A stretch of DNA of 21,896 nt from Larix sibirica (GCA_004151065.3 NWUY0304171617.1:1-21896); one strand, 5' to 3'. Counted from the stretch's first letter, positions 8,346 to 17,197 are shown. A program made the numbers and translations. Notes: generated by a model not told the origin, from the sequence alone.

Positions 8346-9240
8346 ACCTGCCTAGCTCACTTTTATAAGTTAACCTCAGCAAAAAGAAAAGAAAAGGGAT
8401 TTACTATAGTCGTTCTACGAGCTAAGAGTCTGGGGCGGGGGTGTTCCACTTTACTTGCACTTGACTTGCATAGATTCTGCTGGGGTTGTGAAAGTGATTA
8501 AACTGCTGGCTGGAAGTTGCAAATACTCCACACCTATACTCCGTGACCAAAGTTCGTACCCCTTCGTTAGCCCGTAAAGTTGTTCATAGGCACACGATGG
8601 AGTAGCCCTCTCTGGCAATAAGTAGGTTCACCAGTTTGAATGGGAATGGCGTATTAAGAAGAGCATGGGGTGTTTTCCAAATACATTGAGTAAAGACTCG
8701 CCTATCACTAGGACTCGCATATAGACACTTGTTATGTTCCTACCATAATCTATTATATCCAATTAATAAAAAATTAGAATAAGGAAAAGCGGCTTCGCAC
8801 CTTGAATAAGCCCTCCTGAGAAATAGTGGGATAACACATTCCTTTTTTAGGGGGCTTGGTTGGAGCCATATTTGTTACTTACAAGCATATACAATACATT
8901 AGGTTAGGCTATGTTGATACAATAGAAACAGCTAGGTCAACAGGTCTTAACAACTAACTATGACTATTAGGTTGTGTATCACCCGAATCCCTTGATTTAT
9001 TTCAATATGTGGAAAAAAGCCTTCCGGTAGTACGTACAATAAGGTCCATGGAAACAAGCTAGACAGTACTATAAAGCGTTGAAATATAGATGAACTAGCG
9101 CTGCAGTCCATGCAGCTTCATGCCTGTGAGTTGTTTCAGTGAATGGCTTGGAACACCTTGAGAATAAATCTTATCTACATTAACAATAAATTTCTATACA
9201 TATTATATGGCATATCTACATGTCACTTTAGTACCTTTCC
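8346..9240. other. Gene-free stretch
   Basis: No open frame above 70 codons, no RNA gene and no recognisable element is present. CACTAGGACTCGCATA near 8705 partly repeats the adjacent GACTCGCCTATCAC. Confidence 0.5.
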
Positions 9241-9423
9241 ATGGCAAGTAAAAACTCCCCTTTCACCGCAGCAATGGCAGCGACGTCAGCATGGGCTATT
9301 CTGTCACTCTATGGCCTTATTTATGAATACCTTACTGCTGCTTTCACTCCACAGCTAGTTAAGAGTGCATGTGGAGGACTACAGCTACTTACTCTGCAGA
9401 CTAGGGTACAACCTACACGATAA
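9241..9423 (+). CDS. Small ATG open frame with a hydrophobic segment, hypothetical (60 aa)
   Basis: The frame starts at ATG 9241 in the context CCATGGC and ends at TAA 9421. Residues of about 10-33 are Ala-rich and hydrophobic (AMAATSAWAILSLYGLIYEY), so one membrane-spanning segment is possible. The tail has basic residues and ends in T-R-V-Q-P-T-R. I do not recognise a family. The Ala/Thr-rich start resembles the Gly/Ala-rich sequences elsewhere in the window, but this could be coincidence. No neighbouring gene supports a function. The ATG and reasonable residue mix justify listing it at low confidence. Confidence 0.2.
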   Translation: MASKNSPFTAAMAATSAWAILSLYGLIYEYLTAAFTPQLVKSACGGLQLLTLQTRVQPTR

Positions 9424-9525
9424 GGTTTCCTTGTTCATAAGTGTAAATATACGATATTGCATAGAGACATTTAACTTGAGAACGACTTATCTTCTCTAGT
9501 GCTTAGCGACAAGTCCATCAGCTAA

Positions 9526-9591
9526 CTTCTCAGCCCTACTCTGCTTGCTGGGAATTATGCTCCTCGTATGATTGACCCTGCCTCACTATAA
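9526..9591 (+). repeat. Small Gly/Ala-rich scrap
   Basis: A 21-codon reading between TAA codons contains LLAGNYAPRMIDPASL. It resembles AAGYAPSTVTG of the arm at 21662-21853 and is possibly a fragment of the same family. The length is too short for certainty. Confidence 0.25.
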
Positions 9592-9820
9592 AGGCTAAAG
9601 GGTTCTGGCGGCGTGTCACTGCTTTACTCTGGGAGCAATGGGCGGTATGACTTGTTCGGTGATTTGATCAGCTGACTCACTCATGGATAAATATTTATAG
9701 GCCAAGTAGCCCCGCCTTAATAGACACTAGCTGTAGTCCACCTGCACTAAGAACTCTTATGCAAGTATAACATATCTATGCCAGTCTCATATTATAGATC
9801 TGTGATGTATAGATCGATTT
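9592..9820. other. Gene-free stretch
   Basis: Nothing recognised. Confidence 0.5.
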
Positions 9821-9938
9821 GAAAAATGAATTGCTGTTAAAAACACGTGGTTGGGGCTGGAATGCCGCTTTATTGCTAAATAGAGGAGGATAAAACGGTT
9901 ATCCATCTAGGAAAATGAATTGCAGTTCCAAACACGGG
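9821..9938 (+). repeat. Local duplicated 28-30-bp segment
   Basis: GAAAAATGAATTGCTGTT followed by AAAAACACGTGG (9821-9850) is repeated as GAAAATGAATTGCAGTT followed by CCAAACACGGG (9911-9938) with a few substitutions, 90 bases apart. Confidence 0.75.
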
Positions 9939-10481
9939 TTTGAGCCAATAAAACATTCCTTTTTGTGGGTAACTTGTTAAGAAATCAGAAATGAGACCTC
10001 GTGAATGTCTGCCGTCGATAAGTAGTAACGAATCCTTTCATGGTGAGAACTTCGTTGGGCCTTAGGTAGGTCTTTGGTGAATTCTTCCCCTTAAAGTTGT
10101 GAGTTTGGAGTGTGGGATACAAAGATTAAAGGGAGGTAAGCGGGAGTTGTTGTTTGGTACTTAAGGCACCTAGAGCAGCTGGTAACTGTTTTAGTGCCTT
10201 TAGTGAATGTTATAGTGAAAATATCCAGTCCCTCATACCCAGGATGGGGACCAGCTTTGTCCACATGCAAAACATTCCTTGGTGCGGTTATATGCGGTTT
10301 GAGCTACTTTAGGTCGGATCGTGTTCAAAACTTTGAGGTGTTTAGTGAAACTTAAATAAAGTGCAAGCCAAGCGCAATGTAGGGTGTAACGTATAAGAAA
10401 GCATTTTTCGTTTTGTAGAGGTATGGATCCATAAAACTTGTTGATAGTGGGAGATTCTTAATCATATATGAAATCCTGATT
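9939..10481. other. Gene-free stretch
   Basis: No open frame, RNA gene or mobile element is recognised. CGTATAAGAAAG near 10389 weakly resembles a plant mitochondrial promoter core but has no gene behind it. Confidence 0.45.
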
Positions 10482-10583
10482 GTTGGTGAAATTGGTGCTT
10501 CTTAAACTAGTGCTGATGAGGAGGATGCTAGAAATAAGACTGCTGGAGCAATATATTCTGGGAACATGACTTCTCTCTGGTAG
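10482..10583 (+). repeat. Decayed Gly/Ala/Thr-rich scrap
   Basis: The frame contains one internal TAA (10503) and then reads TSADEEDARNKTAGAIYSGN before TAG at 10581. Codons again favour RNY (ACT, AGT, GCT, GAT, AAT). It resembles the arm at 21662 (RNDPGTEEARNADMAAGY) in having E-E-A/D-A-R-N. It is likely a fragment of the same family (inference). Confidence 0.35.
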
Positions 10584-11369
10584 GTTCTCCTCTGCTCACT
10601 GTCCTCGCTCTATGAAGAAGGGGACCTATTGGATCTATCTACTAGGTTGAAAATTGGCTAAAAATAGTGAAAAAGGCGGTATTTTCAATACTGAAAGGCG
10701 GCCCATCATAAGGCAAGTAGTCATTGGTTGTTTTACTTGCTAGCTTTTTTGCTTGCTCAGATTGCTTAGTTAGCGACCGGTCAATTTGCAAGTGGATAAC
10801 CCCCCCTTAGATTGAGTAGCTGGTAATTGAAATAGTTAAAGGGTGAGCAATATTACGAGCCTGCTCTGTTTGAAAGGAACGAAGTGCTACATTTTACCCC
10901 TTATTATATATTCCCACCCAACCTAGGGGCCCTGAAAAAAGGAGAGGTGCAAAGCGCAAAACTAAATAGTGGCCCTCCCACCCAATTAAGTAAATTAGGA
11001 AATTGAATATTACTTCAGCATAATATATTGCTACCTTTGATTCTGCTTTCGGTCGAACCAGTTTAGAATGAATGAAGTGGTTTTTGTTTCCTGCTACGCT
11101 CGGCCGGAATAATAAAATCGTTCACAGGGCGAAGGCGCAGGGGTTATACCTTTAAGTAAGCGCTGATGCGAAACCTTTCAACTCAGGTAGGTATAATCTA
11201 AAAAGACTATCGCTCGCTAACGAGGTTTGTTTCAGGAACTATGAAGGGGCGAATAACTGGTAAATTTGCTATAAGCCACTACGGCCGGCTTTTCTGATAT
11301 AGATTACAAATTATTAGGCAAGAACGTAGTAAGATGCAAAAAGTTCAACTCGGACTAAGGAAGGCTAAG
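10584..11369. other. Gene-free stretch
   Basis: CCCACCCAA-type motifs occur at about 10914 and 10978. No reading frame or RNA gene is recognised. Confidence 0.5.
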
Positions 11370-11586
11370 ACTAGGGACTACAGAGAACAGAGAGACAGGC
11401 GGGCTAAAGGTTAAGTTCGGAGGCTTGTCTGCGGATTTTCAATCTGGCCCACCCAAACCAACCAACCATGGATGGGGATTCAACGGAGAGTCATTGTGAT
11501 TTATTAGATATGGATTATTTTTCACATTGGGTGGGGCAAGGACGACGTCTCCATGCAGCGGCTCAAAATAACTAGGGACTACAGAG
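11370..11586 (+). repeat. 16-bp direct repeat pair
   Basis: ACTAGGGACTACAGAG occurs identically at 11370-11385 and 11571-11586. The intervening 185 bases have no gene. A related TAACTAGGGACT lies near 18572. Confidence 0.8.
11493..11525 (+). repeat. Diverged repeat, partner at 12234-12267
   Basis: ATTGTGATTTATTAGATATG followed by GATTATTTTTCACA corresponds to ATTGTAATTTATTAGAGATG followed by GATTTATTATAACA at 12234-12267. Both lie downstream of ATTCAACGGA or ATTCGACGGA, so the duplication may include that flank. Confidence 0.6.
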
Positions 11587-11645
11587 CATAGTAGGGCTAT
11601 TGGCCTATGGGCTATGACAAGCTGATGACATGAAAAGTTAAACCC

Positions 11646-11924
11646 ATGTTAATTCTTGGGTGGGGGGGGCATACCTCGGGAAAGTCACCTCTGGGTCGTC
11701 TATATGGCGAGTTCATATATGGAGAACCTGAACAATTAATTTTACCTGTTTCAATTCCAAGTCCTGCCGCTGGGATTATATTTCCAAATACCCTTAATAG
11801 CTCTGCTTGCTATAGTCTCCCCTTAGGTCTGGTACATGTATGGTCTGGGTTTATAGTGAGTTCCGAAACAGTAAGTAACGACCTATTTGCTTGGCTTACC
11901 AGTTTAACTCGCACTACATCATAG
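11646..11924 (+). CDS. ATG open frame, hypothetical (92 aa)
   Basis: The frame runs from ATG 11646 to TAG 11922 and encodes 92 residues. It opens with L-I-L-G-W-G-G, produced by a G-run motif (TTGGGTGGGGGGGC) that recurs outside genes in this window, which argues against a functional N-terminus. The middle (LPVSIPSPAAGIIFPNTLNS) and end (SETVSNDLFAWLTSLTRTTS) are Ser/Thr/Pro/Asn-rich. I recognise no domain. The minus strand is partly open as well (11810-12001). It is most probably a chance frame or a degraded relative of the Gly/Ala/Thr-rich sequences. Confidence 0.15.
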   Translation: MLILGWGGHTSGKSPLGRLYGEFIYGEPEQLILPVSIPSPAAGIIFPNTLNSSACYSLPLGLVHVWSGFIVSSETVSNDLFAWLTSLTRTTS

Positions 11925-12285
11925 AGTCCCGGCACTACAGCTCCGGTGAAGCACAGAGAGTAGAAGGAGCTAGCTTCTTCTGAACTCATCAAGCTAAGCA
12001 ATTAGGTTTTTTGTAGTAAGTAAGGTGCTAAGGCCTATTAAAATGAAAGTTAATATATATAATTAGAATATAATTATACACGTATCATATTGAAGTAGAG
12101 ATGCAATAAGATATTGTGATGTTGTTCAGAACCAGCAGAACTTACAGAAACAACTGTCCCGTGGAGCTGCTTAGCTAATTCCCATCTATGATTCAATTCG
12201 ACGGAAGCGTAACTACAGCGTACGATTTCAATTATTGTAATTTATTAGAGATGGATTTATTATAACATCAGAATAATGAGAAAGG
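11925..12285. other. Gene-free AT-rich stretch
   Basis: It includes the second copy of the 11493 repeat (12234-12267) and AT-rich runs. No gene is recognised. Confidence 0.5.
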
Positions 12286-12299
12286 ATATATATATATAT
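12286..12299. repeat. AT microsatellite (AT)7
   Basis: A perfect alternating run directly upstream of the decayed Gly/Ala/Tyr-rich frame. Confidence 0.9.
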
Positions 12300-12308
12300 G
12301 TTTATTTT

Positions 12309-13217
12309 CATGCTGCTGGATCAAGGACAGTATAAAGGGCTGGATAAAATGCGTACCTTGTTCTTGCTATCTTTGTAGATATTGTTGCTGTTAGCTTCGT
12401 TACTAGGGACGTAGCTACGGGATATGCTGCTTCTACTTTGTATTGGTTGTTGGGTATTGATCTGTCAATGGCAGGTATGCTTATAACGGTTAGGCCAGGG
12501 ATGCTACTCACGGGTGAGGGGATGTTATTCGTCGCGGGTCTCACGGCGGGTATAATGAATTACCCATTTTCAACTGGATTAGGAACCGTAGAATCTACGA
12601 CTCGGAAAAGTGCCCCTGCTACAGGTGCTTCAACTGACTGAACAGAAGAAACTGCTGGATATACCGCTGGAATCAACCGAATAAACCGCACCCCTTCTGC
12701 TGTAGGCTATGCTTCTTCTATCTATGTATGATGCTACTGTTGCTTATCCTACTTATGCAGGATCTCGATCTCAAAAGCCAGAAAAGGGTCCGTGTAAAAA
12801 CTCTACACTCTATGGGATGTACAAAAACCCGGAACAGGATATGCTGCTAGTTCTACTACTGGTTTAGTTCGTGCTGCTTTACCGTGTTTGGACTACCAAG
12901 GTTACTCTGTTAATACCTTTGCCTACATTATTACTTATGCATAAGGATCTCGCTCACAATCAGTGGTAGAGAGTTTGATGCTTGGGATCAATATTGTGAT
13001 CCTGTTAAAGAGCCATAGCTATCCCGCTACGCATACCTTCCAGTTTGATACCCAGCAGCCGTTTTTTCAGTCACATATACAGAGCCAGAGTCATTTTTTT
13101 ATATCCAGATTAGTCAGAGAGCCTGCTCGTTGTCGAGAGTCTAGTTCTTATCGAGAACCAGCAGCACCAGAAGCGGAGACACCAGCAAATTACCAAGTTG
13201 ATCCAGTAAATCCATAA
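12309..13217 (+). pseudogene. Decayed Gly/Tyr/Ala/Ser-rich repeat reading frame
   Basis: A single phase from CAT at 12309 to TAA at 13215 (303 codons) contains only six internal stops (12333, 12345, 12639, 12729, 12795, 12942), where about fourteen would be expected by chance. Recurrent motifs in this phase are TGYAAST (12420), AGYTAGI (12657), GYASSI (12705) and TGYAASSTTG (12837). The nucleotide word ACTTATGCA followed by GGATCTCG occurs at 12751 and 12933; the second copy carries a three-base TAA insertion that creates the stop at 12942. The 3' part (12963-13217) reads as a Ser/Gln/Pro-rich tail (REPAAPEAETPANYQVDPVN). No ATG marks the start of the frame. It is interpreted as a decayed repeat protein related in style to 5548-5991; the function is unknown. 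Confidence 0.45.
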
Positions 13218-13681
13218 TCCATTGATGACCAAGTGAAAATAGGATAAGTAAAATACGGAACATGGGAGATCGCTGGAAGGTTGCTGTGTTGGTTGTATAA
13301 ATGACCGTATTTGATTATAATGTTCCATTTAATCCGCTATACCCTGGACTAACGGAAATTACGTAACACCCAGAGCCAATAGACCTTCATAACCGTCCCG
13401 ATTACCGTTACCGCTAGCCAATATAAGCCACACTGAAGATTAAGTTTACCGGGACATCACGGTTCCAATGCCCATACCCCCGATTCCGTCCATCCCAAGC
13501 ACGGTGCCTTTGCCCTGCTAGCAAAGCGTTGCCATTGTGTTCCAGACAGATCGATAGCATCCTACTCCCCTAGCGAAAGCCTCTGTTGCCCACACACGGT
13601 AATGCAACGAAGTGGTTATACAAAAGATTGTTGAAACCGAGAAGTATTATAATCCCCCTATATACTGCGTAATACCTATCG
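13218..13681. other. Gene-free stretch with a possible minus-strand Gly-rich scrap
   Basis: On the minus strand (about 13440-13525) a 24-codon reading is Gly-rich (GMDGIGGMGIGTVMSR), and further 5' to 3' on that strand ASGNGNRDGYEGLLALGVT appears after stops. These could be more fragments of the Gly/Ala family. Nothing else is recognised. Confidence 0.35.
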
Positions 13682-14011
13682 ATGGGACCTAAGCATTCCT
13701 TCCGATCGCGAATTGGTGAATCACTTCCATTCTGTAAGGATGTTCGCCCTGAAGCTGCTTTATCCCTGCTTTGTCCTCCTGATTCGAGCAGGGCACAGAC
13801 GTACTTAATAGGCTTGGGACGGAATCACCTACCTTGTTTATCGTTTTCTTCGAGCGGCCTAGACCACATACTCGTTGTTGTCTCTCCCTTCCTACTGGCT
13901 ACTCACTATTATCATTGTTCTATGCTCAATACCCCAATCGTGGTTGCGGTTGTATATGTTAGCATAGCCCAACCTCTGCTAATGCATTGTCCTCGTCCCG
14001 CCTGCGCCTAA
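13682..14011 (+). CDS. ATG open frame, hypothetical (109 aa)
   Basis: The frame runs from ATG 13682 to TAA 14009. The first half is basic and polar (MGPKHSFRSRIGESLPF). The second half contains two moderately hydrophobic stretches (HILVVVSPFLLATHYYH and TPIVVAVVYVSIAQPLL) that could each span a membrane, and the C-terminus is Cys/Pro-rich. It does not match a mitochondrial gene I know. It lies between two Gly/Ala/Thr-rich segments and has partly RNY codon use towards its end, so it may derive from the same degenerate sequence. There is no ribosome-binding or promoter evidence. Confidence 0.2.
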   Translation: MGPKHSFRSRIGESLPFCKDVRPEAALSLLCPPDSSRAQTYLIGLGRNHLPCLSFSSSGLDHILVVVSPFLLATHYYHCSMLNTPIVVAVVYVSIAQPLLMHCPRPACA

Positions 14012-14304
14012 TGTCCCACTCCTTCCATGTAACGATTGAAATAAGTCTTGACCAGGATTTTTTGCTCTGCTTGTTAAATAAGCTTTCCTCTAGCTGCATA
14101 GTATCTAATCATCATAGGTGATGAAAGCGCTGAATCCCTAATTACCAAACTATTGCTCTTGAAAGGGTAGGAATCCGGAATGGGATACGAATACAGTAAG
14201 TAAAGGTGGGGTCGGTCACGGGCAAAAGCTCTGAGTTTGCTTGGATGTGAAGCTGCGAGGCTAACGCGTCACCCCGGCCTCTCCCTCCCTTTAAATCAGA
14301 GTAG

Positions 14305-14514
14305 CAAGCGTTAATAAATGTCCAATTCTATGGTTGTCCTACAGGTCGTTCTACTTATTTTACTACTGACTCAACGGGTCGTTATACTGTTTCAACAGAC
14401 TCAACAGGTCCAACTGGTAATCCTACTGGTCCTGCTCTTGCTCCTACTCCAGGCGGTCCTACTGCTACTGGTGGTCGTCCTATCGCTCCTACTAGTCCTT
14501 TTACTTATCAATAA
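14305..14514 (+). repeat. Thr/Gly/Pro-rich repetitive open frame (69 codons)
   Basis: The frame is open between TAG at 14302 and TAA at 14512, with no ATG in phase. It reads YGCPTGRSTYFTTDSTGRYT, then VSTDSTGPTGNPTGPALAPT, ending TSPFTYQ. T-D-S-T-G occurs twice, 11 residues apart, followed by G-P-T and G-N-P-T steps. Codons are ACT, GGT, CCT, GCT and TCA, with the same third-base T bias as 5548-5991. Its beginning (TTCTATGGTTGTCCTACAGG) is alignable with the 25-bp leader at 5573. The ATG frame 14318-14644 in the neighbouring phase is a Leu-rich shadow. Confidence 0.5.
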
Positions 14515-14805
14515 AAAGAAATCAATCATTGGTGCACTTACTTCCTCGCTGTTTAGCCATCCTACTCCCCCTCTCGGGTTCATAGAGATATATAGTAATA
14601 ACTGGTTTTCTTTCGATCAGTCAGATTCTCTGGAATCATGCTAGCCATAATGCCCTTTATGGAGCCTTAACTAGTTACAGTCAAGAATGAAATGAAAGGT
14701 AAGGCCCTCATTCGGGAAGCATGGGACTTTGAATGAAAGTCCAACCTTCGAAAATAATTCGTCCAAAGGCTTACCTTACTCGATGCGGACAATAGAGACC
14801 AAAGA
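14515..14805. other. Gene-free stretch
   Basis: Nothing recognised. Confidence 0.5.
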
Positions 14806-14861
14806 GCGTTAAACGTGGAGACCATATATACTAGGTGGGAAGCGTTAAGCGTGGAGACCAG
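14806..14861 (+). repeat. 36-bp-period tandem repeat (two units)
   Basis: AGCGTTAAACGTGGAGACCA (14806-14825) recurs as AGCGTTAAGCGTGGAGACCA (14842-14861), 19 of 20 identical. GAGACCA also precedes the first unit. GAAGCGT words recur again at 15428-15525. Confidence 0.85.
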
Positions 14862-15306
14862 GGATAACTAAGCATGAATAGCTCTCTGGCTCTCTTTACT
14901 TAATGCCTCAAAATGATAACTCTCTATCTATAATGAATCAATGAGACTGAGGGGCTCTATAGGTGAACCATCTTGTATGGAATGTTCCAGTGGATGGGTA
15001 GCTTGGTAAAAAAGAGGTTGATCAAGTTTTGAATGTCATAAAAATGTTTATGTTTAGTTAGTCAAATGGCGTGAATCTGACCCGTGGCTCTAGGCAGGCC
15101 AGGTTCTCCAAGTTTTGATCTTTGTTCGTGAATGCACGCTTGTGTTATAGTTTTCTACAATTGCCGAGTTATGCAGATAGGGACTTTGGCTATTTGCGCC
15201 AACCATTTATGGGTCTTTTGTTAAGTATGCAGCATTATTGTCTTTGGGCTTAAGGTGAGTATTGTGTGTTTAAGGCATAAGTTATCCAAGAATGCGGGTT
15301 TAGTTA
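14862..15306. other. Gene-free stretch
   Basis: No open frame, RNA gene or mobile element is recognised. Confidence 0.5.
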
Positions 15307-15400
15307 CTCTGAATGAATGGGTTCTGTGACTCTGTATGAATGGGTTCTGTACGAGCCTCTATAGATTTGATCTCCTTGCCTTACCTGTATGAACAGGTTC
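15307..15400 (+). repeat. 23-bp tandem repeat (two units plus a degenerate third)
   Basis: CTCTGAATGAATGGGTTCTG (15307) and CTCTGTATGAATGGGTTCTG (15330) are adjacent. A degenerate CCTGTATGAACAGGTTCC follows near 15384. Confidence 0.8.
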
Positions 15401-15684
15401 CTTAGCTGCCCGCTTTATTTGTTGAGGGAAGCGTGGCTGGGGGTAGAGCAAGGGAAGCGTTAGATTACGATTGACCTATACCACACCACTAGGCTTAGAA
15501 GGGAAGCGTGGCGGGACACCAAAGCGTGGGTTGATGGTTTTATTGATACACCAGCCAGTGTGTTACAATGTCCTACCCTCTATGCCCACGCCCCACCCTC
15601 CTTTATACAGGCCCACTATGAAACCAATTACTTCGCTGGCTCATAGACTTCGTGGTGTGGGGCCCGTATTAGACTGGCTCATGC
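15401..15684. other. Gene-free stretch with GGGAAGCGT words
   Basis: GGGAAGCGT occurs at about 15425, 15451 and 15500. An 84-codon frame (15471-15725) has no recognised motif and runs into the LINE fragment in a different phase. Confidence 0.45.
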
Positions 15685-15834
15685 AGACAATGGGCGCATC
15701 CCTTTCTATTCTTTTTAGTAGCTGAAGGTCTAAGTAGACTTATTCATGATGCAAAGAATAAAGGTCAATTTAAGGGGAGAAGGGTAGGAGATGATATGTC
15801 AATATTTATCACTTGCTCAGAAAAAAACCCTTAG
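15685..15834 (+). mobile_element. LINE-type (non-LTR) reverse transcriptase remnant
   Basis: A 49-codon reading without a start codon spells RQWAHPFLFFLVAEGLSRLI, then HDAKNKGQFKGRRVGDDMSI, before TAG at 15832. In plant LINE ORF2 reverse transcriptases the block R-Q-G-D-P-L-S-P-x-L-F-L-L-V-x-E-G-L-S-R-L-I, then about 15 residues and a V-G stretch, precedes the H-L-L-F-A-D-D catalytic motif (family knowledge). Here G-D is replaced by W-A. After S-I a frame disruption leaves only an off-phase H-L-L, so the catalytic Asp pair is missing. It is a dead fragment, most likely of nuclear origin. I see no other LINE domain, poly-A tail or target-site duplication. Confidence 0.7.
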
Positions 15835-15962
15835 CAAGGGTAATACTTTGAAGACTTCGAAGGGGAAAAGAAGACCTATTGAGGGGAATGAGGTTATGAT
15901 AGCATTGGAGTGAATGCTGGTTAGAATGGATACCTTGGAGTAGGTTGAATAAACCCTAAAAG

Positions 15963-16551
15963 GTGAAGGAAGATCTCCAAGCAGTGGAGATGAGTGAAAA
16001 TGAAGAGCAACGGGCCTTTGAATACCTACCAAAGTATGAGAAGGATGGTTATGTTAAAGTAATCATTTGTACATCTAAAGATGGCAAGTCCCTGGAGGAC
16101 ATGCCCATAAGGGCAGTGGATTTCATAAAGACATATATTTTTTTTCAATGTGTAGGTACAAATGAAGGAAGAAGCAACCCTATTGCTACTGCAAGTGAAT
16201 AAGAGGACAGCAGTGATACTGTTGTAGTATTTGAAGAAAACTTTGAAGGAAGGCGCAAAAAGCAAAATGTGGTAAGGATGGAATATATTGCGATCGGTTG
16301 TAAAAGATGAAACAAAGGTTGATATAATAGCCATGTCAAGGGCTGAAAGAGAATGCAACCATGGAGAAGTGGCAAACTTCGAAGGTCTATTCGAAGGTGA
16401 AACTGTGAAAAGAGGTGTTGCCATAGAAAAGTATTATAATACTGCAGCAGTATAGAAGGCTGCAGAGTAAGATAAAGGAATTGAAGAGGAGATAGCCTTG
16501 AAGGCTGTGGAAGTAGAAGGCAGATGTTGCCATTGTCAATTTTCATTGTGA
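15963..16551 (+). pseudogene. Decayed acidic reading frame, unidentified
   Basis: The frame starting near 15963 (GTG; first ATG at 15990) reads as genuine protein-like sequence (EYLPKYEKDGYVKVIICTS, KDGKSLEDMPIRAVDF) to TAA at 16200. It continues in phase (EDSSDTVVVFEENFEGRRKK) to TGA. The reading then moves to another phase from 16276 (VKDETKVDIIAMSRAERECN, HGEVANFEGLFEGETVKRG) with stops at 16453, 16468 and 16549. The product would be rich in Glu, Lys and Val, with repeated N-F-E-G steps. I do not recognise the family. The 132- and 171-codon minus-strand frames here are Leu/Ser-rich antisense shadows of this purine-rich strand. It follows a LINE fragment, so a nuclear origin is plausible (inference). 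Confidence 0.4.
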
Positions 16552-17018
16552 AGGTGGAAACTCCTATATTCAAGAGGAGACTGATACTAAGCTTAAGGTC
16601 TGTCTTTGTCGTGTCTAGGCTGAGCTCAAGTTGGGTAATGAATGGTGAATGCGAATGCATGGGGAGAAATCTGTTTTGTTTTTCAGTGGGGTCTTTGGCA
16701 TTAAAATGTAATAACAGATATTCTAATAGATGTTATTAGCATTATGCAAAATTATTATTTATATTGCCTCCGCATCTATTATATAGCTTCTTTATCTATC
16801 CATCTTTGATAAAACAAAAAATCTCAAATGGAAATTCAGTTTTAGGGAAAGGTGGAGTCACTAATAACATAGTACAGAAACCCCCCATCCAAATAGGCGG
16901 GGATCACCCCATATAAAGGGCATATTTATTCTCGCCAACCAGCAGCGAGAATCAAAGCGGGGGAGAGGAATATTTCTTATCGCCAGCCGAGACCTCAGGG
17001 GCGAGGGCGTGCTGCAAA
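16552..17018. other. Gene-free stretch
   Basis: It is AT-rich up to about 16860, then GC-richer with GGCGGGGATCACCCC. Short frames (71 codons plus at 16524, 66 codons minus at 16861) have no recognised motif. Confidence 0.5.
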
Positions 17019-17044
17019 CAGATTGATGGCGGCAGATTGATGGC
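17019..17044 (+). repeat. 14-bp-period tandem duplication
   Basis: CAGATTGATGGC at 17019-17030 is repeated at 17033-17044. Confidence 0.8.
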
Positions 17045-17176
17045 CATAAGGGCAGAGACATAAGGGTGGGCCAGTAAAGCAGAAGAAAACTAGCTGGTTG
17101 TATTAACCAGATTCCCGAAGGGCAATATGAATGGGTTATTTCTATACTATATTCTTTCCCACCTTATGTGTACTAT

Positions 17177-17197
17177 TTATATATCGCTCAAGGCTGC
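17177..17197 (+). repeat. 21-bp dispersed repeat, copy 2
   Basis: Identical to 5196-5216. The flanks differ beyond a few bases. Confidence 0.85.

Noticed and set aside
10389-10400. CGTATAAGAAAG as a plant mitochondrial promoter
   Set aside because: Only a loose match to the known CRTA-type core, with no downstream gene.
14318-14644. 108-codon ATG frame rich in Leu and Val
   Set aside because: Off-phase shadow of the Thr/Gly/Pro-rich frame at 14305-14514.
16145-16660. 171-codon minus-strand open frame
   Set aside because: Leu/Ser/Thr-rich, low complexity, and exactly antisense to a purine-rich plus-strand reading that looks like real protein; treated as a shadow.
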